Positions 36,756 to 45,464 of a stretch of 64,000 nt of DNA are shown one piece after another; within the stretch, counting starts at the first letter, position 1, and every line of letters begins with the position of its first letter. Source of the DNA: Sphingobacterium faecium (GTDB taxonomy: Bacteria; Bacteroidota; Bacteroidia; Sphingobacteriales; Sphingobacteriaceae); contig NZ_QBKH01000003.1 of the NCBI RefSeq assembly GCF_003054045.1, positions 310,001-374,000 on the forward strand. Direction: 5' to 3'. The notes under the pieces are model-generated. The model had not been told where the DNA came from. It saw only the letters and a program-made list of their open reading frames with translations, and made no database searches. Position numbers and translations under genes: made by a program.

Positions 36756-37718
36756 CTATCGATATAAGCTGACCTCCTTATCTTTAATCGTATATTTTAT
36801 GGAGGTAGCGAACCCGATGTCATGCAAAACTGATGCTAAGGAAGCCTGCTTAAACTTCCCTTTCACCTGATCGTTCAATATCGCAGTATTTTCACACCTG
36901 ATCTTGACATTATACCAGCGTTCCAGCTCCGGGATCACCTGCTTGATTGTTTTGTTGTCAAATATAAGCTCCCCTTTAGTCCAGGCATTGAACAGTTCGC
37001 TGTTGACGGTAATTAATTTCATCTTTCCTGCCTGATAGGTACTTTGCATATTTGCCTTTAAGAGTAGTGTATCGATGCAGTCCATGGCGGTAAATTGCAC
37101 ACGGCCCTCTTCGACAGTCAGGATATCAGCCTCCCCACTACGGCTTAGTAGATTGAATCGGGTACCCAATACGCGGGTGCTGGTATTTTTTGTTTGGACT
37201 ATAAAAGGTCTCTTTGGATCTTTACTGACTTCAAAAAATGCTTCACCATCTAAGACAACTTCTCTTTTAGCAGCAGCAAAATGTTCCGGATAGCGCAGCT
37301 TGGTTCCCGAATTGAGGCTTATTGCCGTTCCATCGCTGAGAGTCAGTTTTTGTTTTTTTCCAAAAGGAACTTCAATATGTACAAAGCGGGTTGTTTCAAT
37401 TGGTTTTTTGGCCATTTTATCCGATCTGATGTAGATCGTAGCCCAGGATAAGATACATAGTAAGCACGCCGCAGCGCCAACTTTAGGCCAGGATTTCCAG
37501 ATAGATTTTTGTTTAGGAGCTGCATCCGTCATTTCAGCGTGATGACGGATATTTTGCCATAAGATATCTTTTTTTTCTTCAGGTGTATATTTGCTTTTTC
37601 GTAGAGCAAACTCGTCTTCAGGTATATCATCAGCCATCCAAGCTTCTACAGCCTGTTTTTCAACAAGTGTGCACTGGCCGGACCAGTATTTTTCAAGTAG
37701 CTGATGATCGATCTTCAT
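36756..37718 (-). CDS. FecR-family anti-sigma factor
   Basis: The 320-residue protein has a cytoplasmic N-terminus (1-75; DHQLLEKYWSGQCTLVEKQA), one membrane helix (about 77-95) and a periplasmic FecR domain (about 110-210; VEVPFGKKQKLTLSDGTAISLNSGTKLRYP and GEAFFEVSKDPKRPFIVQT). A C-terminal STN-like segment (GELIFDNKTIKQVIPELERW) follows. It holds the adjacent sigma factor and receives the signal from the STN domain of the TonB receptor. Gene order sigma, FecR, receptor is standard; 55 bp separate it from the sigma gene. Confidence 0.93.
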   Translation of the reverse strand: MKIDHQLLEKYWSGQCTLVEKQAVEAWMADDIPEDEFALRKSKYTPEEKKDILWQNIRHHAEMTDAAPKQKSIWKSWPKVGAAACLLCILSWATIYIRSDKMAKKPIETTRFVHIEVPFGKKQKLTLSDGTAISLNSGTKLRYPEHFAAAKREVVLDGEAFFEVSKDPKRPFIVQTKNTSTRVLGTRFNLLSRSGEADILTVEEGRVQFTAMDCIDTLLLKANMQSTYQAGKMKLITVNSELFNAWTKGELIFDNKTIKQVIPELERWYNVKIRCENTAILNDQVKGKFKQASLASVLHDIGFATSIKYTIKDKEVSLYR

Positions 37719-37773
37719 ATATTTTTATATACCAGTCGTCTTTCAGCTGTTTTACCCTTAGTCTAACTGTAAA

Positions 37774-38337
37774 TTATTTTTGGGAGGTTGTGGAGATCTT
37801 GTTTCGTAGAAATTTTAAGGCTTTGGTCAGGTGCGCTTCAACTGTCTTTTCGGACAAAGACAATGCTGCAGCAATTTCAGGGATGCTCAGGCCACTATTG
37901 CGGCTTAGGGAATAGACCTGACGGCAGCGACAAGGGAGTCGATTGACGAGGCCATCCACAAAATGATCGAGATCTCTAAAATAGATCGTTTCCTCTGTAT
38001 TGTTGATGCTGTCGCAAAACGTCCCAACAAGTTCATTATTTTGATGGAGACGCTTATATCGTTCGCGGTAATAATCGTTTATCCGTATTCTAGCCGCCCG
38101 GAAGAGGTAATGTTCTATTTGCGCTATTTCTTCCATCGCATCTTTACGTTTCCAGAGCGAGCAGAAAATATCCTGTACCATATCCATTGCGATTTCCTCA
38201 TCATTACAATGATGTTCACAAAAAGCAACAAGTCGCTTCCAGTACATATCGAACCATTCCTGAAAGATGCATTCAGGTGATTTTTTATGCTGGTTTTTTT
38301 TTGTAAAGATTAGTTTGAGGCCCACTGAGCAAATCAT
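37774..38337 (-). CDS. RNA polymerase sigma-70 factor, FecI/ECF type
   Basis: The 187-residue ECF sigma factor has region 2 at about 25-100 (FDMYWKRLVAFCEHHCNDEEIAMDMVQDIFCSLW) and region 4 at about 128-185 (LPCRCRQVYSLSRNSGLSIPEIAAALSLSEKTVEAHLTKALKFL). It matches the Bacteroidota group paired with FecR proteins. It leads the operon of FecR, TonB receptor and PepSY protein. The first 20 residues are poorly conserved, so the start may lie further in. A TATATTTG box on the minus strand (38360-38353) is 16 bp upstream of the ATG. Confidence 0.9.
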   Translation of the reverse strand: MICSVGLKLIFTKKNQHKKSPECIFQEWFDMYWKRLVAFCEHHCNDEEIAMDMVQDIFCSLWKRKDAMEEIAQIEHYLFRAARIRINDYYRERYKRLHQNNELVGTFCDSINNTEETIYFRDLDHFVDGLVNRLPCRCRQVYSLSRNSGLSIPEIAAALSLSEKTVEAHLTKALKFLRNKISTTSQK

Positions 38338-38352
38338 TTAAATTGAAACGCT

Positions 38353-38360
38353 CAAATATA
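38353..38360 (-). promoter_or_regulatory. Possible -7 box for the iron-uptake operon
   Basis: TATATTTG on the minus strand matches TAnnTTTG exactly and lies 16 bp before the sigma-factor ATG. A -33 TTG is not clear. No Fur box is recognised with confidence. Confidence 0.4.
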
Positions 38361-38566
38361 GGTTTTAATCTGGAATTGTTCTAAATAAAATTAAGTAATC
38401 TGTTGCTTCAAAAAATTACTGCCTTACTATCTAATGCATACATGCTTGTGGTTGGCATGCTGCTATCATAAAGTTATTCTTCCAAAGCTGTCTCTTTTTT
38501 ATAGATTCTGCCCCATCAAATATTTTTATTAAATTGTCCTATTCATCCATTTAGTAGATACACCTT

Positions 38567-39247
38567 ATGGCCATTAAAATTCCGGTAAAATGTCAAGAGA
38601 ATTGGGATCATATGTCACCAACTTCTCAAGGTATGTTGTGTTCAAAATGCCAGATTGAAGTGATCGATTTTACCAATTGGAAAACAGAAGATATTGTTAG
38701 CTACGTTCAAAAATCCAATACTAAAGTATGTGGAAAGTTATGGGCTACACCAGTCAAGACTAATTATAAATCGAATTTTTGGAAGAAACTGCATGTTCAG
38801 CAATTACGTTTTGGATTGATGTTGTCTGGATTATTATTTACAAAATTCGTTCATGCTGAAAATCAAATAAGAAATATAATATATGACCAGGTTAAAGAAC
38901 AGAAGGATGTAAAGGATAGTATCACCATCAAAGGTATGGTGACAGACGAATCCGATCAACCCTTAAGCGGAGTCCATATCTACCAGGTAAGCAATAAGGA
39001 GTTTATCAGCACAGATGATAAAGGAATTTTTACTTTCAACTATTCAAATGCACAAAATTTCAGATATTTAAGATTATCCATTAGATCTGTTGGATATGAT
39101 AAGCAAGAGATTGTTCATGACCTATCTAAAAATCCGATATTGAAAGTAAAATTAACCGAAGCAATTTATGAGATGGGAGAGGTGATCGTCAGTTACCCAA
39201 CAGCAAGACCACCTAAAAACGTTGATATGTCAAAACAACTAAAGTAA
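38567..39247 (+). CDS. Membrane protein with N-terminal Cys motif and carboxypeptidase-like regulatory domain
   Basis: The 226-residue protein starts with a conserved Bacteroidota module (1-65): a Cys near residue 9, CSKCQIEVIDFTNW and KVCGKLW, four cysteines in all, resembling a small metal-binding ribbon. One hydrophobic segment (about 80-95; LMLSGLLFTKFVHA) follows. The C-terminal 110 residues form a CarboxypepD_reg-like beta-sandwich (DSITIKGMVTDESDQPLSGVHIYQVS). The family is common in Flavobacteriia and Sphingobacteriia, but its role is unknown. The beta domain would face the periplasm if the hydrophobic segment spans the inner membrane. Confidence 0.72.
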   Translation: MAIKIPVKCQENWDHMSPTSQGMLCSKCQIEVIDFTNWKTEDIVSYVQKSNTKVCGKLWATPVKTNYKSNFWKKLHVQQLRFGLMLSGLLFTKFVHAENQIRNIIYDQVKEQKDVKDSITIKGMVTDESDQPLSGVHIYQVSNKEFISTDDKGIFTFNYSNAQNFRYLRLSIRSVGYDKQEIVHDLSKNPILKVKLTEAIYEMGEVIVSYPTARPPKNVDMSKQLK

Positions 39248-39385
39248 GTAATGAACTTTGCGAGTTATGAATCAAGCGCTCCTTTTATGCTGATGTATCT
39301 AGTAGGAGGTTTCTTATTATTTGGACAATCTGAAGGTTGCTGACGACTTTTTTTTTCCGAAGTTAAGACGTCAAAAAATAGATGT

Positions 39386-39422
39386 AAAAAAAATCCTCCC
39401 GAATGTTAACATTCGGGAGGAT
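39386..39422 (-). terminator. Intrinsic terminator of tRNA-Leu
   Basis: A perfect palindromic stem (CCTCCCGAATGTT with AACATTCGGGAGG) is followed by T8 on the minus strand. It begins 7 bp beyond the tRNA 3' end. Confidence 0.9.
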
Positions 39423-39428
39423 ATGAAG

Positions 39429-39510
39429 TGCGGAAGAAGGGACTCGAACCCCCACGCCTTGCGGCGCCAGATCCTAAGTCTGGTGCGGCTACCAATTACG
39501 CCACTTCCGC
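39429..39510 (-). tRNA. tRNA-Leu (anticodon TAG)
   Basis: The 82-nt cloverleaf on the minus strand has acceptor GCGGAAG with CTTCCGC plus discriminator A. The anticodon stem CCAGA/TCTGG has loop CTTAGGA, giving TAG. The long variable arm (CGCCGCAAGGCG) and T arm (GGGTTCGAGTCCC) mark a class II tRNA. The CCA end is not encoded. Confidence 0.95.
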
Positions 39511-40002
39511 ATTAGGATTTTTTTGATGACGTAAAGATAGAATCGAAATTTATATATTACAAGTGTTTTGCTCATATTCTACTTCTCAAATACAGATGAT
39601 CCTGTTTATGAATAAGATATTTTTTCGCAAGCTTACGTTCCTTAACAAGGATCAGCCGTCTTAATGATCTGTTATTGAAAATACAATTCTGCTTCCTTTT
39701 CATCTCCATCTTATCATTAAAGAATAATTTTATTCTCTTACTTCGTTATTTTGCTAAAACGTTTTAAAATTACAATGTAAAATTTAAATTAATTTTATTG
39801 ATCGCTCCATTTATCTTATATTGGCATCTTGTTTTTCTTGATCAATACAGTTTTGAGGTTTAATGACTTCTAGGTATACCTATAAAATTTTACCGGTCAT
39901 GATCTGAAAATTAGTTAGAAAATAGACCCGTCACTACTTCTGATCATCTACCTTTTAGTGAGGGAAATATTTGTAAATAAAATTTAAAAAGCGATATATA
40001 CG
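39511..40002. other. Intergenic region of about 490 bp
   Basis: This AT-rich spacer lies between tRNA-Leu and the GH92 gene, which are divergent. I see no coding frame, repeat or RNA. It must contain promoters for both, but none is clear by eye. Confidence 0.5.
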
Positions 40003-42246
40003 ATGAAATATATGAAATATATGGTCTGTGCAAGTCTATTAGTCTTATTAGGCTGTGCTTCCAAAAAAGATATCCAAAATGATTCTTATGCAAAATTTGT
40101 TAATCCATTTATTGGCACAGATTTTACAGGAAATACCTATCCCGGAGCACAGGTTCCTTTTGGTATGGTTCAGCTAAGTCCTGACAATGGTTTACCAGGT
40201 TGGGACCGCATATCAGGTTATTTCTATCCAGATAGCACCATCGCTGGTTTTAGTCATACACATTTGAGTGGTACAGGAGCGGGAGATCTCTATGATATCT
40301 CCTTTATGCCAGTTATCCTTCCGTTTAAAGAGGCTGAGGCCCCATTAGGGATTCATTCCAAGTTTACCCATCAAGATGAACAGGCACATGCAGGATATTA
40401 CCAAGTAAGACTAACAGATTACGATATCAACGTCGAATTGACAGCAACGCCTCGTTGTGGTATTCAGCGTTATACTTTTCCAGAAGCAGATGCTGCGGTA
40501 TTTTTAGATCTTAAGAAAGCCATGAACTGGGATACGACAGTTGATTCCCACATTGAAGTCGTCGATTCAGTAACGATCCGTGGCTATCGATTTTCTGAGG
40601 GATGGGCAAAAGGGCAACGTGTCTATTTCGAAACACGCTTTTCAACACCCTTTTCTGCCGTGCATATCGATAGTACTGCGATACTATCCGTGACAGATAC
40701 CATCACAAAAGCCACAAAACGTATCGGTACAGCTTTTAAAGCACGTTTTGACTTTAAAACAGCTTCTGGGGACCAAGTCACATTGACTACAGCACTCTCC
40801 GGAGTGAGTATGGAAGGAGCGTCTAAAAATTTAAAAGCAGAAGCGCCTAAGGATGATTTTGAATATTATCTTGCGCAGGCGGAAAAAAATTGGAATGATG
40901 AACTTGGGAAGATCGCTATCCAGACGAAAGATCAAGATGAGCATGTGAAATTTTATACCGCATTATACCATAGTATGTTAGCACCCACCATATTTGGAGA
41001 TGTCGATGGATCTTATATGGGTGCTGATCGAAAAATACATCAAGCTGAAAACTGGACCAATTACAGTACTTTTTCATTGTGGGATACTTATAGGGCATCA
41101 CATCCTTTGTTTACTTTAACTGATCCTGATCGCGTAAATGATATGATTAAGTCGTTTATTGCCTTCTATGAGCAACATGGTCGTTTACCGGTATGGAATA
41201 TCTATGGAAGCGAAACAGATATGATGATCGGGCACCATGCCATCCCTGTTATTGTAGATGCTTATTTAAAAGGTATCGGTGACTTTGACGTCAATAAAGC
41301 GCTTGAAGCTTGTGTCGCTTCAGCAAATACAGATGCATACAGAGGTGTCGGTCTGTATAAAAAGTTAGGCTATATTCCCTATGATGTTACGGATAAATAT
41401 AATGCAGAAAACTGGTCATTATCCCGCACTTTGGAGTATGCCTTCGATGATCATTGTATTGCCGTAATGGCAAGTAAGATGGGCAAAGAGGATATTGCAG
41501 CGACATTTTTGGACAGATCAAAAAATTATAAAAATGTCTATAATCCAGCAACATCTTTTATGCAGCCACGACATAGTAATGGTGAATTTGTAAGCCCATT
41601 TGATCCCGAAGATTACAGTGAACATATTTGTGAAAGTAATGCCTGGCAATACTTTTGGTCAGTACAGCACGATATTCCGGGCTTGATCAATTTGGTCGGC
41701 GGGGAAGAACGATTTGGACAAAAACTCGACAGTATGTTTACTTTTCATCCTTCAGACACGAGCCAGCTGCCCATTTTTAGTACAGGCATGATTGGACAGT
41801 ATGCACACGGCAATGAACCGAGCCATCATGCACTATATCTGTTTAACGCTGTTGGACAGCCATGGAAAACACAGCAGTATGCAGCCGAAGTAATGGAAAA
41901 ACTGTACCTCAATAATCCTTCTGGTTTGAGTGGAAATGATGATTGTGGACAGATGTCCGCATGGTATGTATTCAGTGCATTAGGTTTTTATCCGGTAGAT
42001 CCTGTCAGTGGCAGATATGAGATTGGTACGCCTCTTTTTGAGCATAGTGAAATTACACTTGCTAACGGCAAGAAATTTACAGTCAAAGCCAATCACGTTA
42101 GTAAAGATAATAAGTATATCCAATCTGTTTCGATAGATGGTGAGCCACTTCAAACAAGTTACATCACCCATCAGCAAATCATGTCGGGAGCCACTTTATT
42201 ATTCGAAATGGGCAACCAAACAGGACCGGTGTGGTATAAGAAATAG
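40003..42246 (+). CDS. GH92 family alpha-mannosidase lipoprotein
   Basis: The 747-residue protein has a lipoprotein signal (LLVLLGC, lipid-bearing Cys near residue 18) and then a full GH92 sequence: VNPFIGTDFTGNTYPGAQVPFGMVQLSPD, GFSHTHLSGTGAGDLYD, FYTALYHSMLAPT, LWDTYRASHPLFTL, WNIYGSETDMMIGHHAIPVI and GNDDCGQMSAWYVFSALGFYP. GH92 enzymes are Ca-dependent exo-alpha-mannosidases, mostly alpha-1,2, acting on N-glycan or yeast mannan chains. The lipid anchor places it in the envelope. It stands alone, with no SusC/SusD genes adjacent. A second ATG (40012) is an alternative start. Confidence 0.94.
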   Translation: MKYMKYMVCASLLVLLGCASKKDIQNDSYAKFVNPFIGTDFTGNTYPGAQVPFGMVQLSPDNGLPGWDRISGYFYPDSTIAGFSHTHLSGTGAGDLYDISFMPVILPFKEAEAPLGIHSKFTHQDEQAHAGYYQVRLTDYDINVELTATPRCGIQRYTFPEADAAVFLDLKKAMNWDTTVDSHIEVVDSVTIRGYRFSEGWAKGQRVYFETRFSTPFSAVHIDSTAILSVTDTITKATKRIGTAFKARFDFKTASGDQVTLTTALSGVSMEGASKNLKAEAPKDDFEYYLAQAEKNWNDELGKIAIQTKDQDEHVKFYTALYHSMLAPTIFGDVDGSYMGADRKIHQAENWTNYSTFSLWDTYRASHPLFTLTDPDRVNDMIKSFIAFYEQHGRLPVWNIYGSETDMMIGHHAIPVIVDAYLKGIGDFDVNKALEACVASANTDAYRGVGLYKKLGYIPYDVTDKYNAENWSLSRTLEYAFDDHCIAVMASKMGKEDIAATFLDRSKNYKNVYNPATSFMQPRHSNGEFVSPFDPEDYSEHICESNAWQYFWSVQHDIPGLINLVGGEERFGQKLDSMFTFHPSDTSQLPIFSTGMIGQYAHGNEPSHHALYLFNAVGQPWKTQQYAAEVMEKLYLNNPSGLSGNDDCGQMSAWYVFSALGFYPVDPVSGRYEIGTPLFEHSEITLANGKKFTVKANHVSKDNKYIQSVSIDGEPLQTSYITHQQIMSGATLLFEMGNQTGPVWYKK

Positions 42247-42439
42247 TTGGGTACAGTAAAGCTGTCTGGTTTAATTCATTAAAAAAACAATGAATCCATT
42301 TATATGTTTATACAATCGATGTCAGATCCAGTACCAGTTCATGTACGGTGAAGATTTCATAAAAAGATCGGGAAGGGGCAGTGTTAAAAGGTAAGACAGA
42401 TATTCGATGGACAAATAGACTTTAAATTAGAGATCATAT

Positions 42440-43024
42440 ATGGGGCTTTTTTCAAAATTATTTGGCAAAAAAAACGAGGACAGAACGATAGCAGAGGACA
42501 CTAAATCTGTTTCGAAGATCATATCATCTCCTATAGAATTATATGAACAATTAATACATATAATCGTGGTTTCAGAGACATTAAAATCCGATCTGAAAAT
42601 TAAGCTCAAGCAAGCTCTTGAAAATCCTCAATTATTTTACGACGACCAAGATGAGTTTATTTTATCCGAGCGTGGATTGACATTTCCAGATGATCGTTTG
42701 CTAACACCAAAGTTTGTTTTAATCGACACTTTAATAGATAACAATCAAATGGCAGAAGTGGACTGGAAAGAGGATGAAGAAGAAATTCGTTTTGCAATAA
42801 ACAGTATAATATCTGCAAAAAAATATAGTATTAATCTTTCTGATAAAACCATTTATGACAATGAGGATACTTCTGAAATCATTGCATTAATTGATAAAGA
42901 GGAACTTCAACCTGTAGGGTATTGTCTGAAAATTCTTGATATAGATTCGGATAGTTATGTTTTTACAGTAGTTCCGCTTTCCAAGCAAGACGAAGTCTCG
43001 GATTTTTTTGCTCAACTCCAATAA
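42440..43024 (+). CDS. Small acidic cytoplasmic protein (DUF6630-like)
   Basis: The 194-residue protein starts with an amphipathic Lys-rich segment (MGLFSKLFGKKNED), often seen in small membrane-associated or stress proteins. The body is acidic, with the block LIDTLIDNNQMAEVDWKEDE reminiscent of DUF6630-type proteins; that match is tentative. No catalytic motif, signal peptide or membrane helix is visible. Similar proteins occur near polymorphic toxin and immunity loci, but no toxin gene is present here. A decayed fragment follows on the same strand. Confidence 0.62.
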   Translation: MGLFSKLFGKKNEDRTIAEDTKSVSKIISSPIELYEQLIHIIVVSETLKSDLKIKLKQALENPQLFYDDQDEFILSERGLTFPDDRLLTPKFVLIDTLIDNNQMAEVDWKEDEEEIRFAINSIISAKKYSINLSDKTIYDNEDTSEIIALIDKEELQPVGYCLKILDIDSDSYVFTVVPLSKQDEVSDFFAQLQ

Positions 43025-43092
43025 TGTAAACAAATACTATAAAGTAAGTCTTAGATTAAAGCCTCATGCTAATTTTCCTCATTTAAATATAA

Positions 43093-43341
43093 CGTAATAA
43101 GGAATTTTTAAAAAACCTGATATTGGTTGAAAAATATCTGGGAATAGATCTAAAAAACAAGCGATCTCAAGAATTTTATAAGTTAATTGATGATGTTGAC
43201 AACATACTACCAATAGCCTATTGTCTTCATGAAAAATCTGTAATATTTATATATGATGTTTCGCTTCCGATGGTTGTTTTCGTCATCGGAAGCGAAATAC
43301 TCGACAATGCTGTTCCAAGAATCAGCATAAAAAGATGCTGA
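43093..43341 (+). pseudogene. Gene fragment without start, reading through a hairpin
   Basis: The frame is open from 43093 to the stop at 43339-43341 but has no ATG before a protein-like stretch (EFLKNLILVEKYLGIDLKNK, then YKLIDDVDNILPIAYCLHEK). It then passes through a perfect 14-bp inverted repeat (43259-43297), so residues beyond about 55 are unlikely to be native protein. It may be a remnant of a gene related to the one at 42440. A TTG start at 43123 is possible but weak. Confidence 0.4.
43259..43297. terminator. Strong inverted repeat, probable bidirectional terminator
   Basis: A perfect 14-bp stem (TTTCGCTTCCGATG with CATCGGAAGCGAAA) has an 11-nt loop. It lies between the fragment at 43093 and the convergent acetyltransferase gene ending at 43369. 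Confidence 0.6.
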
Positions 43342-43368
43342 TTTGTTGTCGCGAAATATTCAAGTGCA

Positions 43369-43911
43369 TCAGAGCATTTTTTTCATCAGGATGTCAGTTT
43401 GCTCATCATCACCTAATATAAATACATGCTTGTCAAATTCTTCAAACCCATTTTTTTTGTAGAAATTTATAGCTCTTGGATTTTCTTCCCAGACACCCAA
43501 CCAGACATACTTAGACTTTCTTTTTATTGCCATCTCTATAGCTTTCTCATATAGGATCTGACCCACTTTTTTTCCATGATAATTTTGCAGCACATAGATG
43601 CGTTCTATTTCCAAACTTTCAGTTTCCTGCACTTCTGTTTGAGCATCTCCCGTATTTAGCTTTAAGTATCCTATAGCCTCTTGGCCGTCCAGTGCAAAAT
43701 AAAATTCCGAGTGTTCATGAGCAAGTTCATCTGCCAGCTTCTCAGCTGAGAAACCATCCTCCAGATATTTCTTCATATTATCTTCGGTATTGCTTTTTGA
43801 AAATGTTTCAAAAAAGGTCTGTCTTCCTATTTTTTGTAAAATTTCGATGTCACTTGAAGTAACTTTTTTAATCTTGATGTTTTCCATATCCTTTATAATG
43901 AAATATTCCAT
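43369..43911 (-). CDS. GNAT family N-acetyltransferase (second gene of pair)
   Basis: The 180-residue GNAT enzyme carries the acetyl-CoA-binding motif A (IERIYVLQNYHGKKVGQILYEKAI), with the Q/R-x-x-G-x-G/A pattern, and the C-terminal pattern WLGVWEENPRAINFYKKNGF. It transfers an acetyl group to an amine of unknown identity, perhaps a small molecule or protein N-terminus. Its start overlaps the preceding acetyltransferase gene by 19 bp. An ATG nine codons further in (MENIKIKKV, 43887) removes the overlap and may be the real start. A LysR regulator gene lies divergent to the pair. Confidence 0.85.
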   Translation of the reverse strand: MEYFIIKDMENIKIKKVTSSDIEILQKIGRQTFFETFSKSNTEDNMKKYLEDGFSAEKLADELAHEHSEFYFALDGQEAIGYLKLNTGDAQTEVQETESLEIERIYVLQNYHGKKVGQILYEKAIEMAIKRKSKYVWLGVWEENPRAINFYKKNGFEEFDKHVFILGDDEQTDILMKKML

Positions 43912-44369
43912 TCATAATTTAACCATTCTGTATTTTCATTGGCACCCAGCCGCTCATAGAATTTTTTGCCTGATTCATTCCACGTTGCCACTGTCCATTT
44001 GATCTGTCCGCATTTCTTATTTTCCGCCTCTTTACGAAGTGCTCCCATCAATTGTTCTCCAATCTTCTGGCCTCTGTAATATGGGTCCACATACAATTCT
44101 TTTAGATAGATAGAAGGCCTGTTTTGAGCGGTATAAGGAAGAAAATAATAGACCAGCATACCTACGATTGAATCGCCATGTTCGGCAACGATAGCATAAA
44201 AATCAGGCGGATTTTTTTTGAACCCACTTTCTAAAACAATCGCTGGTGTAATAGCAAAAGAGTCGATGTAATTTTCAAATACTGCTAATTCCTTCATGAG
44301 GACCCATAGCTTTTCACTGTCAGCAGCAACTGCATTTCTTATTTTAATTTCTCGATGATTTGTATTCAT
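43893..44369 (-). CDS. GNAT family N-acetyltransferase (first gene of pair)
   Basis: The 158-residue protein matches the GNAT group typified by diamine acetyltransferase-like enzymes. It has SIYLKELYVDPYYRGQKIGEQLMGALRKEA (motif A with RGQKIG) and WTVATWNESGKKFYERLGA. The substrate is unknown; polyamine or amino acid acetylation is plausible. It heads a two-gene unit and faces the LysR regulator gene across 86 bp, a typical arrangement of regulator and target. Confidence 0.87.
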   Translation of the reverse strand: MNTNHREIKIRNAVAADSEKLWVLMKELAVFENYIDSFAITPAIVLESGFKKNPPDFYAIVAEHGDSIVGMLVYYFLPYTAQNRPSIYLKELYVDPYYRGQKIGEQLMGALRKEAENKKCGQIKWTVATWNESGKKFYERLGANENTEWLNYEWNISL

Positions 44370-44455
44370 ATTTTGTATTTTAATTGATCAATTTGTTTTT
44401 CAATAACGATTTATCAGTTTATTGAAAATTCTACTATTTATGGTTAATTTGCATC

Positions 44456-45313
44456 ATGGACATCCAACAAATAAAATACTTTTTGATCTTAGCTGAGGAA
44501 TTGCATTTCTGGAATACCTCAGAAAAAGTTGGTATCACCCAATCTGCGCTCAGTAGACAAATCATGTCTTTGGAAAGTGAGCTGAACCTGAAGTTATTTG
44601 ACCGTGACAAACGTAATGTCAGTCTAACATCTGCAGGGCAATATCTAAAAGAGAAGTGGCAGTCCGAATTATCTACTTTAGAAATAGTTCATCAACAGGC
44701 TCTTCAGATTCATTTAGGGGAATTAGGTACCATAAAAATTGCTCATCCAGATTCAATATCTTCCACTATCATTCCCGAAATTATTTCCAAGATTTCATCT
44801 GCATTTCCTCAATTAAATATGGAACTCCTTCAACTTCCATACAGCCAAGAAGAAGAAGCTCTGAAAAACTATAAAATTGATATTTTGCTTAGCAGAGACA
44901 TGAATCAGTCCGTTTTTCTCCATTCAAAAAAACTTAGTTCCGATAACCTGTGTCTGGTTGTTCCGACCGATCATGATTTCAAAACTCCGGAAGATATTAC
45001 TTCTGTAAATTTAGCCAATCAAAAATTTATTTTGACCTATGGCGGTTCAGACAGCAGGTATGATTCATTGCTTCAAGATATCTTCAAACATTATAATATC
45101 CATCCCAGCTCTTTTATCTCTTCTCAATTTGGATCCACCATTATTTCTTTAATTAAGAAAGGCTTGGGGATTGCTATTTTGCCACTGTCATATAGTCATT
45201 ATGATCCTATTGGATTACGATTTATTCCACTTCCTTTTTTCTCAGATCTTTACATCAACTGGCGAAAAGACGATCCTAATATCATTATCAAAAACATAAT
45301 GGATCTGATTTAA
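44456..45313 (+). CDS. LysR family transcriptional regulator
   Basis: The 285-residue protein has a winged helix-turn-helix at 1-60 (MDIQQIKYFLILAEELHFWNTSEKVGITQSALSRQI) and a two-lobed effector-binding domain (about 88-285). It probably controls the divergent pair of acetyltransferase genes and itself; the effector is unknown. The last 20 residues are slightly shorter than usual for the family. The ATG at 44456 sits right before the conserved first helix. Confidence 0.91.
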   Translation: MDIQQIKYFLILAEELHFWNTSEKVGITQSALSRQIMSLESELNLKLFDRDKRNVSLTSAGQYLKEKWQSELSTLEIVHQQALQIHLGELGTIKIAHPDSISSTIIPEIISKISSAFPQLNMELLQLPYSQEEEALKNYKIDILLSRDMNQSVFLHSKKLSSDNLCLVVPTDHDFKTPEDITSVNLANQKFILTYGGSDSRYDSLLQDIFKHYNIHPSSFISSQFGSTIISLIKKGLGIAILPLSYSHYDPIGLRFIPLPFFSDLYINWRKDDPNIIIKNIMDLI

Positions 45314-45464
45314 AGATTACTGATATTTATTTTTATAAATGCCGCTCTTGCTAGATGTAAAAGTAGGAAATGTATTCAAGTTGAAAAATGCTATTTTAGC
45401 ATTGTTTAACTCATTTTTTGCATCAATTAGTTTTTTCAATTTATCGCAATTGCGGATTTAACGA

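Noticed and set aside
39429..39510. tRNA-Leu as an integration site
   Set aside because: No direct repeat of its 3' end and no integrase or phage gene within the window.
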